The notes under the pieces are model-generated. The model saw only the letters and a program-made list of their open reading frames with translations. It was not told where the DNA came from and did not search any database. This document shows positions 42,401-54,148 of a stretch of DNA of 64,000 nt, in pieces. The DNA is from Bryopsis sp. KO-2023 (taxonomy: Eukaryota; Chlorophyta; Ulvophyceae; Bryopsidales; Bryopsidaceae): the NCBI GenBank assembly GCA_030272585.1, contig BSYQ01000007.1:5708001-5772000 (forward strand). The letters run 5' to 3'. Position 1 is the first letter of the stretch, and every line of letters starts with the position of its first letter. The translations under genes and the position numbers were made by a program.

Positions 42401-43798
42401 ATGGTGATCAGTTTGGGGAAAGAAGAAAACAATACAGTGTTGCAAGCTGACGAACAGACCCCAGAAAAAGAGTGCGTTAAGCAGCGCGATAGATATGGTA
42501 AGGCTCCACGCAAAGTGCGTGTGAGTCTAAAGTTCTCACAGGTTTTCTTCCTTTGAGTCGACACCAGAGGCAGGCAACGCACATCGCGTCAAGAGTCGGC
42601 GCTTATGAGTAATGGTTAAACAACTCAAAGAATCCCTCTAACGCCGCTTCGCAAGATGTACAAATCGCCACAGGACGCGTGTTTCATCCGAAATATCCAA
42701 TCAATTTTGCGCATTTCTGCGGCACATGTGAGCGCTTGTGTTTTGTTGATAGTTCCGACTAGATAAAAATATCAAACATTTAAGGACAGTCCATCAGATG
42801 TGTCAGTCAAGGGGGGATTTATTTATTTATTGATTGATTGAGTGCTGTTGTGGATTGATTTGCTCCAGTTGATTGACTGTCGATGGTCACAATGTTGCAG
42901 ATTGGAAGAGCTCTACGGAGACGAGATTTGTGCCGTATCCAGTGATGGCTCAGATGATCAACCGACCTTGCAAGCAAAAGATGAAATCCCAGATTTGCCA
43001 TACTCAGCGTTCGCACCGAGTGGCCACCTGCCCAACTGCCCTAAGCATATTGCGTATGTCTTAAGGTCAACCGAGGGGCGGAGCCACTGCGAATGCGGTG
43101 GGATCTCAGACACTGATTCAATTGCCAGCACTCGCCTGAGCACCGAATTGGATGAACTTGGAAATCAGTACCCTGTGGACTGTGGCATAAAGCTGGTGGG
43201 ACTCTCACGCACCCTGGAGCCCATGGAAACGAGGGAGGAAATCAGACATCGTGGGCCGCTGTGCCCCTTTATGGACCAAGGGGCCATCACACTGACAGAC
43301 GATCAACCGGTGACACCAGTCAGCTCGGATCACCACCCTTCCACCCCGACGTCCACAATATCTGAAGAAACCATGAAACTAGGGAACGAAGCAGCCCTTC
43401 CAATGTGGTCTCCAGGTCGCATTTTTGAGCGAGCCAGCTTTTCCAGCACTGGAAATTCTGTGGAAAATTATCCCTACAGCTCGGACGATGTCGAGGGAGA
43501 TTGCACGATACCTTTCTGGCCTGTGCAAGGCTCTGAATGTGGGTCCAGTGTAATCCTTAAGGACAAGTCGTCGGGGGATTCTGGGAGGGGTCAAAGACAG
43601 TGCTCGAGGAAACACTGTTTCACAGGCAAAGGACAGGGGAATTGGTTGGAGAAAGGATTCATGAGGGCTGAGAATTTCGGTGCTCTGGGTTTTTGCTGCC
43701 ATGTGCGCACGAGGAGTGCGGCTTGGGAAGGAAACAACACCACGCAACGGTCGCTGAAGCGACAAAAGTCAAACAGGTCGTACAGTAGCCAGTGTTGA
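42401..43798 (+). CDS. Acidic, Ser/Pro-rich protein of unknown function
   Basis: Two exons, 42401-42497 (MVISLGKEENNTVLQADEQ..., ending in a good donor, G/GTAAGG) and 42909-43798, keep phase and give 328 residues. The acceptor at 42908 (TTGGAAG/AG) is weaker than the nearby GTTGCAG at 42900, which would break the frame, so a small extra exon is the alternative. The protein is rich in Asp, Glu, Ser, Thr and Pro (VSSDGSDDQPTLQAKDEI, SDHHPSTPTSTISEE), has scattered cysteines, and ends in a basic Ser-rich tail (RSLKRQKSNRSYSSQC). It looks largely disordered and could be a regulatory or scaffold protein. I do not recognise a domain. Confidence 0.55.
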
Positions 43799-45676
43799 AA
43801 AGAAACGCCCACACACAATGCTGGAAAACTTTCTGGGTTTTGTTTCCACTATCTTTCTTGAGCGGTTGCATGTTTTCAATAGTTCTCAACTGCGATACAA
43901 AAGTCGAATCTACTTGCTCCACACCTCATCTCAGTTTTTTAACCCTTGGTCTGACGGGTTGTGTGTACGAATTGTAGAATTCCTGAGAGTGGCGGCAGAA
44001 AAGAAGCATGGGGAAGAAAAGCGCTAGATCTGATGCTGGTTTGGGAGCCAGCAGATGGAGGCTCGCATCGCTGCAGGGTATTCAGGAAATTCATTCAGAT
44101 ATTCTCCCCAATAAAAAATATTTTTTGCATGAACAAACAAAAAGGACAAGCAAAAAGACTGAAGATTGTCGCCGGCACCAAAGAATGACGTCAGACAGAT
44201 CTAAGACTGGTGTACTATTTTGAAATACATTTCTTGTACTAAAACTTACACTTACATATTATGTGCAATGTTTTTTTTTTTACCCTTGTTGGATTGACTA
44301 TGCATCACTTTTGCACTTTTTTTTTCTTTTCGAATTTTTTTTTGCTGGATTTGCCACATTTTCTAGCGTAGAATACACATATAATATTAAAATATCTTTT
44401 TGGTTTCGAAAGGATGATAAATTCAATTTTTTTTTGTCAGTAAAAAGAACTGGGAAGAAATAGTTGCTACAGGGGGGCAATTTGATACGGTTATAGAGGA
44501 GCCTAAACAAAAACAAAAGAAAAAAAAAAAAACGCATCTCCTTTCTCAGTCAAATCTTTCTTGCATAAGCTGGGGGCCTGACCTGAGCTGAGATTTGGGA
44601 GAATAAAAAGAAAAACATCAAAAAGTTGCATGGGACTTTAATTTTTTATTTTTGTCACCATGAATAAATGCATAAATGCATAACCAGAATTGCCTAAATA
44701 CATAGCCAAAATTGCCATATTTTCGTATGGTGTTAGGCTAAAAGGATATAGATTTTGTTTCCCTCTGTGGATGCTACATATGGCCCGTTTTTTTCGGGGC
44801 GGCTTGGTTGTACCTTGAAAGTATGACTCGGCTTGAATAAAGGAATTGGGGAACAATTTGGAAAGACAATTTCTAGCTGGTTGGCTAGCTAGCTTTTTCG
44901 GTCGAAATTACATTTTTGAGAAGATTGCATAAAGAGGATGAATATCTATATATATGTGTGTAGAAGCCTCAGTTTAAACTGTATCTAGGTATCCCCGCAA
45001 GCTTTTTGCGGAACAATGTAAGCTGGGGTCTTGCTATTTTAATATTAAATTTTGCATTTGGGGTGAGTCACATCGTTCGTTTTGGCGGCCGTGGCAATCC
45101 CAGAAGCCAAGGACTTTGTCTTTTCAACACATATTTCAACCAACAGGATTTTCGAGATGCATATGCTTTCCACAAAATGCACAAGGATACGACCCATTGA
45201 ACGGTTGTTCCATCCACCCTGGGTGGCTGTAACACACAAGTGTAGAACGGCTTCCGATGGAACACCAGCTATGGAATTCAAACATCGATCCCTGCTATTA
45301 ATCATTCTGGCGGCGCAGTCTCTCCCCCATCTTTTAAAACAACTCGAAGAAAGCTCTTGCATTTGGTTGGCACCTGTCGATATTCGGCGGATGGACGGAT
45401 GGATTTCGTTGGGTGTTTGCACTTGCTACCAGCGTAGTACGTTGGATGAAAAGGTTGGCAGGTTGGGGGGAGGGACGACGGTTGAATCAGTACAATATCG
45501 GTTGACTGGGCCTTGACGTCACATCGATCCACGGATTTTATTCCACCCTACAGCACCTCGCACAGACGTTGCTGCGACGATTCTTTCCACACGCCAAATT
45601 GCTTCGAACCTTATTTTTGTTGCTGATAACTTATCTCTCGACACCTTTAACTAAGCCCAGAAGAGCACCGCACAAG
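43799..45676. other. Intergenic region without a supported gene
   Basis: Mostly T-rich low-complexity sequence (for example 44270-44350 and 44515-44535). Both strands are open between about 45050 and 45515, but neither frame shows a domain, signal peptide or clear splice sites, so I do not call a gene. The last part is the promoter and 5' leader of the secreted cysteine-rich protein. Confidence 0.35.
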
Positions 45677-47906
45677 ATGAAGAGGGCCTGCGTTGCGTTG
45701 CTAGCTTTTTCAGTGTTGGCCGCGGGGGTTCTATCAAAACCAGGTTTTGCTTCGTTCCACTCCACCCACTGCTTAACGATGTATTCAACCACTGTGTTCT
45801 TGGCCCAGCCTACAGAACTCGTTTTGCGGGTCGATTTCGTTTCCTACGTAGTTGTGCATAAACCTGGGCACCACTTCCGTTCTCCAGTTTTTCGATAGAT
45901 TAGAGGGCGTTTCAAGACTTGGCGTTTTACATATCGATCAATCGATCGGTTTTATTTCGGGGAAATGCTGCTGGGCAAAATTGACTATTAACAAGTAGTG
46001 CTGCAGATTCTAGGCAGCATCTTTGCCTGTGGCTTGCTTGTTGCTGCATGAGTAGGGTTCTGTATGTAAGACATGTAGCCAGGCCTTATTCTGAAAACAA
46101 TTATTTTGTGTTTAGCCTACCAGGAGGACCCAAAGCCAGATAAGCCTGATACAAGTTGCTATGCCTTTGCTTCATTGTCCATCCAAATGATTGGACCCGG
46201 TTATTGTGAGGGAAAAGCAACAGCCAATTGCACAGTAAGTCATGGGCCTTCTCAATCCAATCTGGGGAGATAATTTAGTCATATTCAAAATGCTCGCTTT
46301 GGCCCATTTGACTTAATTGCACTAAAGGGGCTGCATTAGGTGGTAGATCCAATTTTGCCCCGATTGCGTGCACTCCAAGTTTCGGATGGTGTGGAAGTGA
46401 ACTGTCTTGCTGCAAGAATGAAGCTTCATTTACTGCGAACCGCACGGGGTTGATCGTCTGTCTGTCTGTCTATCAGGTCCTGGATGATTCACGTACTACT
46501 AAGGATGATGTAATTAAGACCTGGTTCACTGCTGGGGTTTGTGATGATGCTGCTCAAGAAAAAGCAGCCGCCGATTTGGCTGATTCGGTTGGAACGGTGT
46601 GGGCCACTGCAATTTCCAATATCAAATGCACTGGACGCAGTTTTGGTTGCGGATGGTCCATGGCTGACCCAAGCGCATGGGGGGCTTCTTTTGCTGAGAT
46701 GCTGGTGGAAGCTGCTGAGAAGGTGGCTTTTTCTGATTGGATTCTTGATATTTTGTTTGTTCATATGTCTTGAACCTCTTTGGTAGTATAAATATAAAAA
46801 TGGCTGTTTGTGCAGCATCGATTGGAAAAATTATTGACAAGAATGCAGCGTGTGTTGGGATTTCAACTTGTTCCTTGCTCGAATTTGAGGAAGCATCTTT
46901 TCTGTCGGTTTTTGATAGGTGATCAAGACTGGTGCGTATACGGGACTGGAGAAATTCTGTCCGGTGGATTTGTTGGGATCCGAAATTCGCCTCGGTAAAG
47001 ATGCAAACAAGGCTTTGGATTCCGTTTGCAAAAAGGATGGGGCCACTGTGGAGAGCTTCCACGAAGAGTATGCCAAGGCAACCAAGGAGGACATCCTGGC
47101 TGCCATGAAGATCGCCTCTTCTGGAGTTTGCGGAGGTGGGTTTCCACAATCCCGTGTAAAAGCTGTCCAAAATAATTTTTCCAGGAATTATTTGTCGAAT
47201 CAGAACAAGGCTGCTACGGCGGATGTTGTTGAGTAGCAGATTTTTTTCTTGATTTCATGGCTTGATATTGATTCCGGCACCTCGTTTTTGCCTTCTTATG
47301 GTGTGAACACTGTGAGTCTTGTTGTGGTGCTGTTTTTTACACACACCCCTTTTTGTTCTTGAATCAGAGTGGAGCGAGGGGTCACAATGCAACCCCGAAA
47401 AGAAACACGTTCCAGCAGATATCCCTGTATGCCCACCCTCTACTCAAAGAAGGTGCTGCAATCCAAGGACGATCGGTCACGGAGTGTGCGTTTGCTTTAG
47501 GTGAGATGCTACAGTATTTTACAACCATACGATTTTCCATGTTGGAAACAAACCATTGATTTCTCGATATCTTATTTCAAGGTTGTTTCAAGCAGGACCA
47601 GTGTCGTTGATTTGAAAGAAAAAACAGTGCGTTTTCTATATTGTATTCAGTTTTCTGTTCGATTTGCCACCGAAATGACCTCTTCCACACCCCTTTTTTT
47701 TGGGAGGTAGGCTAAACTGTTTGCTTCTTTGACAAGAAAACAATAAGCTCATTGGTCGGTTGATTTTTTTCCTTTGTTTTGTTAATATCAATAGGTGCCA
47801 TAACCCTCTGCGATTGGAACACAAGCCATCAGAAACTATTTGGAGGGATGCTATCGGTGGCGAATGCAAATGCCCTCCAGCGCCAGCCATGGTGGTTGTG
47901 TCTTGA
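45677..47906 (+). CDS. Cysteine-rich secreted protein, unrecognised family
   Basis: Six exons (45677-45743, 46116-46234, 46477-46722, 46919-47135, 47368-47500, 47795-47906) join in phase to 297 residues. The start is a signal peptide (MKRACVALLAFSVLAAGVLS). The body has about 20 cysteines. The first part is helical-looking (SCYAFASLSIQMIGPGYCEGKATANC, then DDVIKTWFTAGVC and SNIKCTGRSFGCGW). The C-terminal third is densely cysteine-rich: GSQCNPEKKHVPADIPVCPP, RRCCNPRTIGHGVCVC and GGECKCPP. The even spread of cysteines suggests many disulfides, so the protein is probably exported to the cell surface or outside. If the fourth intron is not removed the frame stays open to 47236 and gives a shorter protein without this cysteine-rich end, so two isoforms are possible. 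I know no matching family; the role is open. Confidence 0.68.
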
Positions 47907-48895
47907 TTCTCGAAGCCTGTATTGATCATTTTTGGGTGCATCCAAAAAAATTGATGCTGTCATCTGCATCAAAGGAGTCCAGAGGATTATTCTTTTCTTA
48001 CTTGTAGAATTTTTGACAATGATGCGATGTGGTGTTTTTGTTTTTCCCTTTTAGTCAAGCTCAAGCCTGAAACGTTACAATTCCCCGTCGAAAGATGTGG
48101 GCAAGGTCTGGTTGGCCACTTTTTTTCTTATGCATGTGTGGTTCTTTTGTACAGTGGAGTAGAAATATTTTTTGGGAGGGTTTTTTTTGGACGGGTTCTT
48201 GTTGGCATGATGCACAGTAGGAGTTTCTTGATAGGAGCAGTTAGTTTTCATTGGCACAGATCTATGCTGTGTCAATAAATGGGTGGTTTCACCAACTCCT
48301 TTTCGTGGGAGTGAGAGTGTGTGTTCCAGTTCTCTGTTTCAATTCTTCATTTACCCCTGTTGGATCCCAAACATGAACTGCACAAAATGCTGCAGGCGGT
48401 TTTTTCTTCTTGAAACAGAAATTGACGGGTTTTGTTAATTGTCATGTTTTCTTTTTGGGAAATCGAATGTTTGTGGGCTTCTCAACTGGTCTGGCCTGTT
48501 ACCAGAAAGAAAGCTATTTATAGATATTTTGTCTCCAAGTTTGCTTCAATGTGCCCACATCAGCAAGGGTTTTCCGATCATTGGGTACTTCAGTTTGATA
48601 TTCCTTTGTGAACTGGGAATTCTTTCAGAAGGGACCTTGCACCAGGAAGGTGAAATAGAATCGCCTCCCCCTTTTGCACAGATATTTTTTTTGTATCCTT
48701 AACTCGATTCTGTTTCTGAAATCACTGGTTTTCCTCCCATCATTCCACACTTCATCCGTCAGTCGCCAAAGACGCAATCCACAACTCAAATACTCAGAAT
48801 GCGTTCGAACATCGATAGATTCGAGTTTGCATTCCGAAATAAGAGAGAACGCAAGCCTCATCTTTCGGTGAGGTGAGGATTGCCTCCCCAGCGAG
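47907..48895. other. Intergenic or unresolved 5' exons
   Basis: Two stretches look like exons: 48027-48105 (MWCFCFSLLVKLKPETLQF) and 48506-48649 (ERKLFIDILSPSLLQCAHI), which keep phase with each other. I could not join them in phase to the downstream gene, which has its own start at 48896. They could be upstream exons of it, a separate small gene, or chance. Confidence 0.3.
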
Positions 48896-51452
48896 ATGTT
48901 CAAGCCCCCAAGAAAGGCAAAATGCTGCTTTCCAAAAATCTACGCCGGCGCCGAAAGATTTCAAGGGAATCCCGCCTCCTTAACGAACATAAACGCCATC
49001 GAATGGGAAGCCACGCTGGTGGGTCTCTTGAACAAAACTTGGTGGAATGGAGCGAATTTTCTTGGTCGAACGAAATCGCACTGCGGCTATGTCTGCTCGA
49101 GGCTTCGTATTCTGCTGATATGTGGATGAATGCTGTAGGATTTGGTTGAAAATGTGAGATTGTGGAAAGAGGCTGCATTGCTTGAAGTCAAATGCTTCAG
49201 CCACGAAAATCAGTATCGAGGCACTGAATATTTTCAACGGCTGAAAGAGGTGGGTGGATTTCAACTGCTATTATTTCGGAGTGTCAAAAAAACTTCATGA
49301 TGGCTTGTTCAGATGCATATCGTGCGGACAAAATTAATCATAGAAATTAATCATTAATTAAAGAGGAGCGACAATGATCTGTTGCTATCAAGCATTGTGC
49401 AGAAATTTTGCACGAAATCAAGGGGGGGCTTTTGTTTTTATCATGAATGCAGCAACAGGCATTCACCTGGGTGAACCCCTTTCCGAAATATACTTTAGCA
49501 GAGCTTGGAAATCATCGAAGCTGTTTTATGGGCGATGGTGGCTATGCTAGGTGACAAGATGTATGCGGAGGTTGGATTCCTTGGGCTTGACGGCCATGCT
49601 GCACAATCTCCGTGAAATATGGGAAATCGGGAAATGGCGGAACGATGTGATGCTTCCCTGCAGAGAATGTGTTGCCATTGCCTTGAGGAGAATCTATGCT
49701 GGTCAGTATCTTTCCCCATCAGTTCAATTGTATCTATCCACTGGGAGCGGTTGAAAAATAAATAAGAATCAATCACGGATGGGTCAAGAAATCCTTCATG
49801 GAAGATTAAAGACAATGGCCATGATGTGTTTAAGAAAAACTGTGGGGAGTGTTTCGTTGGCATTTCTCCGACATCATATCTTAAACTGTGTGTAGGGTGC
49901 AGGATAGCAGTCGTTTTGATGGACGCTTGTGTGAAATCTGGGGAAGCATTGATCGGAACACTGGCACTTTGTCACAACACCGCTCATGCTGTCACTTGGC
50001 TGGCATTGGTTGCAAGACTCAGAGTAGGTACAATCAACACCGAAAATTTCCATTTGTGATGTCCGTGTGGGGCAAAATGCGATTTTTTCCCGAGAGAATG
50101 TGCCAGAACATGCACTGGAGTTGTTCCCATATAAATACTCAGGCGAAAGCCAAAAGAAACACGAAATCTAGCAGCATGTCGCGCACTGGGAATCGTCTTT
50201 CTTTTTTTTGTACATTGTTATTCATTGTTTGTATATATTTCTTTCTTGCGCAGGTGCTTGCTGGGTCGATGCTGACAAATTTAGTTCGATTGTACAACAC
50301 GTTCGCTGATATTGTTCCTCTGTTGACACCCCATCCCGACAAACCGAACATGAAGCTGCTGGAGTGCCTGCCCTTTTCCTTAAATCACAAATTTGAGTCT
50401 GACAGAGCAGTTCTTTGGCAAGGGTCACCCAGCCCTGAGTGCAATTCCTGGGAGGATCGAATACAGCACTTGACGAAGGAAATCGCAAAGAATGCGCCAA
50501 AATTGACTGCTCCACCACAAACCTCTGATCAAAATGGTGAAGAACCTGGGTTGGAAAGAGCAATTCAAGGTTCAAATGGCATCAGGGGGCGGAGTGGTGG
50601 TAATGTGCATCCATCATTCGGTAGGGGATTGTTGGTTAATCAACGGATGGGGGGTGGCCGAGGTCAGACTGGCGTTGTGAGTCTTGCTAATATGATGCGA
50701 GGGAACAGGCATGGGCACCCCATGCATCTAGCAAATGTTTTTGAGCAGCGGGGGTTGGGGAAGGGGTTTGGATGTCAAAATGGAGGGGTAGCCAAAAGAA
50801 AAGCTTTTTCTGGGGACTTTGGTGGAGCAGGGCAACACAGCAAATTGATGAGAACGAACAGGGATGGCCAAAGTGGAGGAATTCAGAAAATCGAGGGAAG
50901 GTGAGTGAGACTTTTTATTTCCCCTCTCGCTGTGCGCTATCAACTATGTGAGCAGTTTTCACCAGGCTGTATTGATAATAAACACTCAATATTATTCAAC
51001 CTAGGGCAGGTGATGGTGGAGGGGCATCTTTGAATTCAGAATGCAGCAAAGGGCAAACGACCCCTTGCCATCCTGAAGGCAATAGGACGAATGCTGGCAA
51101 GAATTTGAACCATTCCATCAAACAGAGCCCTCGACAGCTTCAAAAGAGTGCACCAGCTTGTCAGAACGATCCCCAGACCTCAGAAAAGTCACTGCTGTCA
51201 GACAGCAACGAGAAGCCTGAGATGCAAGTCAAGCGAAGGACGCTCGAGAAAAAGAAAAAGAGGCAATCTGGCTTGCCAGGTTGGGGCACCGGAGGAAAGA
51301 TAGGCTCCGGGGATGCCAAAAGCTGGGATCAATGGTTTGATTCTGAAGACACAGGTGTGGATTGCGCTGATGGAAAGAACCTCATGCAGGCCAATGGCAA
51401 ATGTGAATGTGAATGCTCTGCTCTAAGAGTAGCTGTCCTGATTTCCCGATAA
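48896..51452 (+). CDS. Probable NEPRO/Rmp1-like nucleolar protein
   Basis: Six exons (48896-49018, 49139-49249, 49551-49701, 49896-50023, 50254-50900, 51005-51452) keep phase and give 535 residues. The N-terminal half is hel­ical. The core reads EAALLEVKCFSHENQYRG then TEYFQRLKEVTRCMRRLDSL, which resembles the pattern of NEPRO (nucleolus and neural progenitor protein) and yeast Rmp1, where a K-x-N-Q-h-R motif precedes a YF-R-LKEV helix. It is followed by further helices (VVLMDACVKSGEALIGTLAL, WLALVARLRVLAGSMLTNLV). These proteins are linked to RNase MRP and rRNA processing. The C-terminal half is low-complexity, Gly/Arg/Asn- then Lys-rich (RRTLEKKKKRQSG), as expected for a nucleolar RNA-associated protein. 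The gene structure is well supported; the family call is from memory of motif shape and is moderate. Confidence 0.6.
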
Positions 51453-52596
51453 CAGCAATTCAACCGTTTCATCTCTGATTGTGGAGGTTGTTTTGTCGCT
51501 GGGTAATAGACGCATACCTTGCGACAGAATTTCATAAATTCAATCCCCGTCTTTTGAGTGTTGGTAGGCATGGGAGGCCTGGAACACTGCCAGTGAACCT
51601 GTCCCTGTGGAATCGCATTGCTGTTTTTGTTGTGTATCGTTTTCTCACACTTGATTTTTCTTTCCTGGTTTGTGGTGTGGTCAGGTGATGCATTAAAGAA
51701 GCAAATTCATGGCGGACACAAATCCTCAAGGAAGAGAAACTCAAGATAAAAGGGATCAGCAAAACCAGGGCAAGATATTTTATTATCAGCTTTCAGTGCA
51801 CGGTTCTTTTCTTCTGGGAAATTAAATGGGAAGGTTGGCTTGTGGCAAAGAGCCACAATCATACAGGGATATTGTCGATCGAGTGCAAGCGTTGTTTGTA
51901 CACGCAAACACAACATACCATGCATTGAAAGAAGTTGTTTCAGAAAAATCATGAAATTGTTGCAAAGCAGCACATGCAAGCAGTCATGAAAGATGGCTTT
52001 GCACAGACAAAGCCTGTATTCCATGTCTTCTACTCCACCCCCTCTTGCACATCGATGTCAAAATACTGAATGGCACCTCTAGCTGAATGCCAATAGAGCG
52101 AACAATCCTGCAGGCTCCGTATGAGTTCGCAACCAATTTTAAAACATGTTGAAGAGCGTTCAGGGGCCCGCGTACTCGCTTTGCGCCGCCTTGTTTGATT
52201 CTTGGCACCAAAGGGAGTGAAGGGTGAATAGTTGATTGGATTTTTTTGTGGGGGTATTTTATCTTTTTTCCTTTGGGATATTTTTTGGGAGTTTCCAGTG
52301 GATACAATGATCTGCTGGACGGCAGATTTTGCAGATTACCTCTGACGGGGATGAGGAGTTCCGAGTTTTCGGTAGACTGACTTTCATTTATTTTGTTTTT
52401 TTTCACATCTTATTTATACATCTGATACCTGTGGCGGGAGAGCTGGAAAAAAAACTTTTCACAGCAAAGAGACAGAAACAGAGAAAAAGAAAGATAAAAT
52501 TTTGGCTGGAAAAGGGAAGAGAAAAAGATCTCACTTGAGGGCAGTTGCTGATTGGAATTGGGTTGATCAGAAGGACGCTGAGTTGGAATCACTGAT
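51453..52596. other. Intergenic flank left of the Helitron fragment
   Basis: No gene can be supported with confidence. A minus-strand open frame (52406-51984) includes an exon-like stretch GPLNALQHVLKLVANSYGAC near 52100, without a recognisable family or splice partners. The rest is ordinary flank and T/A-rich sequence. Confidence 0.3.
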
Positions 52597-53301
52597 GTGC
52601 TTCAGACGGGCGTAAAATGCCCTTATTTGGAAATACTCTGGAATCAAAGCTTCCCAGTTGGTGGATCTGCAGAAAGGGTGGATATTCTTGTGGGGGTAAT
52701 AGTGTTACGATGTATGACTCATGGGCCGTGTGGAATTGGATGTGTGAGAGCTCACGGCTCCGTAGGGGGAAGTTCTCAATGTGATAAAAACTACCCTGAA
52801 CCCTATTGCGATGAAACAACTTGGGATGAAGAGAATATATATCCCACGTATCGTCGCCGATCTCCACAAAATGGTGGGCGTGTTCATAGACACAATGGAA
52901 GGAATATTGACGACCGATGGGTTGTGCCTTACAATGCATATCTTTGCCTCCGCTTCAATGCACATATTAATGTGGAAGCGTGTGCTTCGACATTGTCTAC
53001 AAAATATTTGTATAAATATATACACAAGGGGGAAGATAGAGCGATGGTGGAAGTGAGAAGGGATGAAAGAAATGGCCGTCCAATTGATGAGATTGAAGAA
53101 TATCAAGACTTTCGATCAATTGGTGCAAGTGAAGCATGTTGGCGAATTTTCAGATTTGATATTAGTGATCGATATCCAGCCGTCACAGCCCTGAGATTTC
53201 ATCTTGAGGATCGACAAATGGTATATTTTGAAGAAGGCCAAGAGAGAGATATTGCGCAAAGAAGTAAAAATTATACGGCATTAGCGATGTCAATGAGGTA
53301 G
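52597..53301 (+). mobile_element. Helitron Rep-domain fragment
   Basis: An unbroken frame encodes part of the Helitron replication initiator (Helitron_like_N). MTHGPCG, the YRRR motif after a CDKNYPEPY stretch, DDRWVVPYNAYLCLRFNAHINVEAC, KYLYKYIHKGEDRA and ASEACWRIFRFDI follow the family order closely, including the YxxKYxxK motif that contains the catalytic tyrosines. The upstream HUH histidines are not recognisable (the segment before MTHGPCG reads VDILVGVIVL), and there is no helicase part, so this is a truncated, non-autonomous copy or an old capture. About 140 bases downstream there is an 11-bp perfect hairpin (53439-53465) and then a second short stem ending near 53517, a plausible Helitron 3' end. 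The open frame suggests decay is recent or incomplete. Confidence 0.85.
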
Positions 53302-53438
53302 TTAGCTACCCCATCGACAATCGAAATGCCAAAATTCCCATGGTGGGCGAATCCTCATCGGATGACGAGACCCCCCGGGATCAACCGGGGGACGACCTTG
53401 GTTGCACCATCGTTGCCATCATGGGTGCCAAGTGTCGT

Positions 53439-53465
53439 GCCAGAGTGGGGGCCACCCACTCTGGC
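53439..53465. repeat. Perfect 11-bp stem hairpin
   Basis: GCCAGAGTGGG, a 5-base loop GGCCA, then the exact reverse complement. It lies just right of the Helitron fragment. Helitrons carry a stem-loop close to their 3' end, but the expected CTRR end a few bases further is not present here; a second, shorter stem (ACCCG...CGGGT, 53497-53514) followed by TAGT is the closer match in form. Confidence 0.8.
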
Positions 53466-53518
53466 GGATCAACGTCATGATCGAAAATATGTTTTGACCC
53501 GATTAGTGCCGGGTTAGT

Positions 53519-54148
53519 TGATTTTTAATTTCTCTCTCCTGTACATTTCAGCAGTCGTCGAGCGCGTTTTTTTCCCTCATGATGTGACTTAGAAACTCAT
53601 CCTTTTTTTTTGGTATGTACATACAGCGGTGCGCACGCCCTGGACGCACGGGAGTCGGCCTTGGCCAAGACGCGGAAACTGCCAAAGGTGTGGCCCAAAT
53701 TCGCCTGAGCTCGAAATATTCCGAGCACCCAAAGGAAAAGAATGTGTCAGGGGGTTGATTTTGAAATGGAGGCCTCGAGCGCGACCCCTTTCAGCACACG
53801 AAGGTGCAGCGGATGGAACGCGTGTTTTTTCTGGTAGACTTGGTGCTGTCGGATTGATCGACGTTGATGATCCGACAAGTCGACAGAGGGTCGGGATCAA
53901 ATTTCTCTGCAGTGGGTGGAAGGAATCAAGAAAGGTATCTGCCATGGCATGTTCGCTGGACACATTCCCCACTCTGCCGAATATTCTGTGCATGGCCCAT
54001 TATTCGCCAAAAATGATGGCGACATCAAACCAGAGTCTCGGCTGGATGATGATTGGCTGTTGCGAACAAATTCATAGCACGGCCGCAACTGAACACCTCC
54101 CTCCTTCGTTCTGGATAGACCGTCAAACAGCCCAAGACGTTCGAAAAT
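53519..54148. other. Upstream region of the pyrophosphatase gene
   Basis: G+C-rich stretch with open frames on both strands, but without a domain or splice structure. I take it as the promoter and 5' leader of the pyrophosphatase gene. Confidence 0.4.

Noticed and set aside
45045-45516. Overlapping open frames on both strands (125 and 144 codons)
   Set aside because: No domain, no signal peptide, no clear donor or acceptor, and both strands equally open, so I could not choose.
47136-47236. Reading the cysteine-rich gene straight through to a stop at 47236 as the main form
   Set aside because: Splicing to the exons at 47368 and 47795 keeps phase and adds a dense cysteine region in character with the rest, so the longer form is preferred. 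The short form is kept as a possible isoform.
48868-48891. A 24-base candidate intron with GT-AG ends that would join an upstream frame to the NEPRO-like gene
   Set aside because: It is far shorter than other introns here. A start at 48896 gives a complete phase-consistent gene without it, and a 90-base alternative also exists.
49498-49590. Exon reading LEIIEAVLWAMVAMLGDKM just before 49551
   Set aside because: It is open only briefly and out of frame with its neighbours. The acceptor at 49550 gives an exon that keeps phase on both sides.
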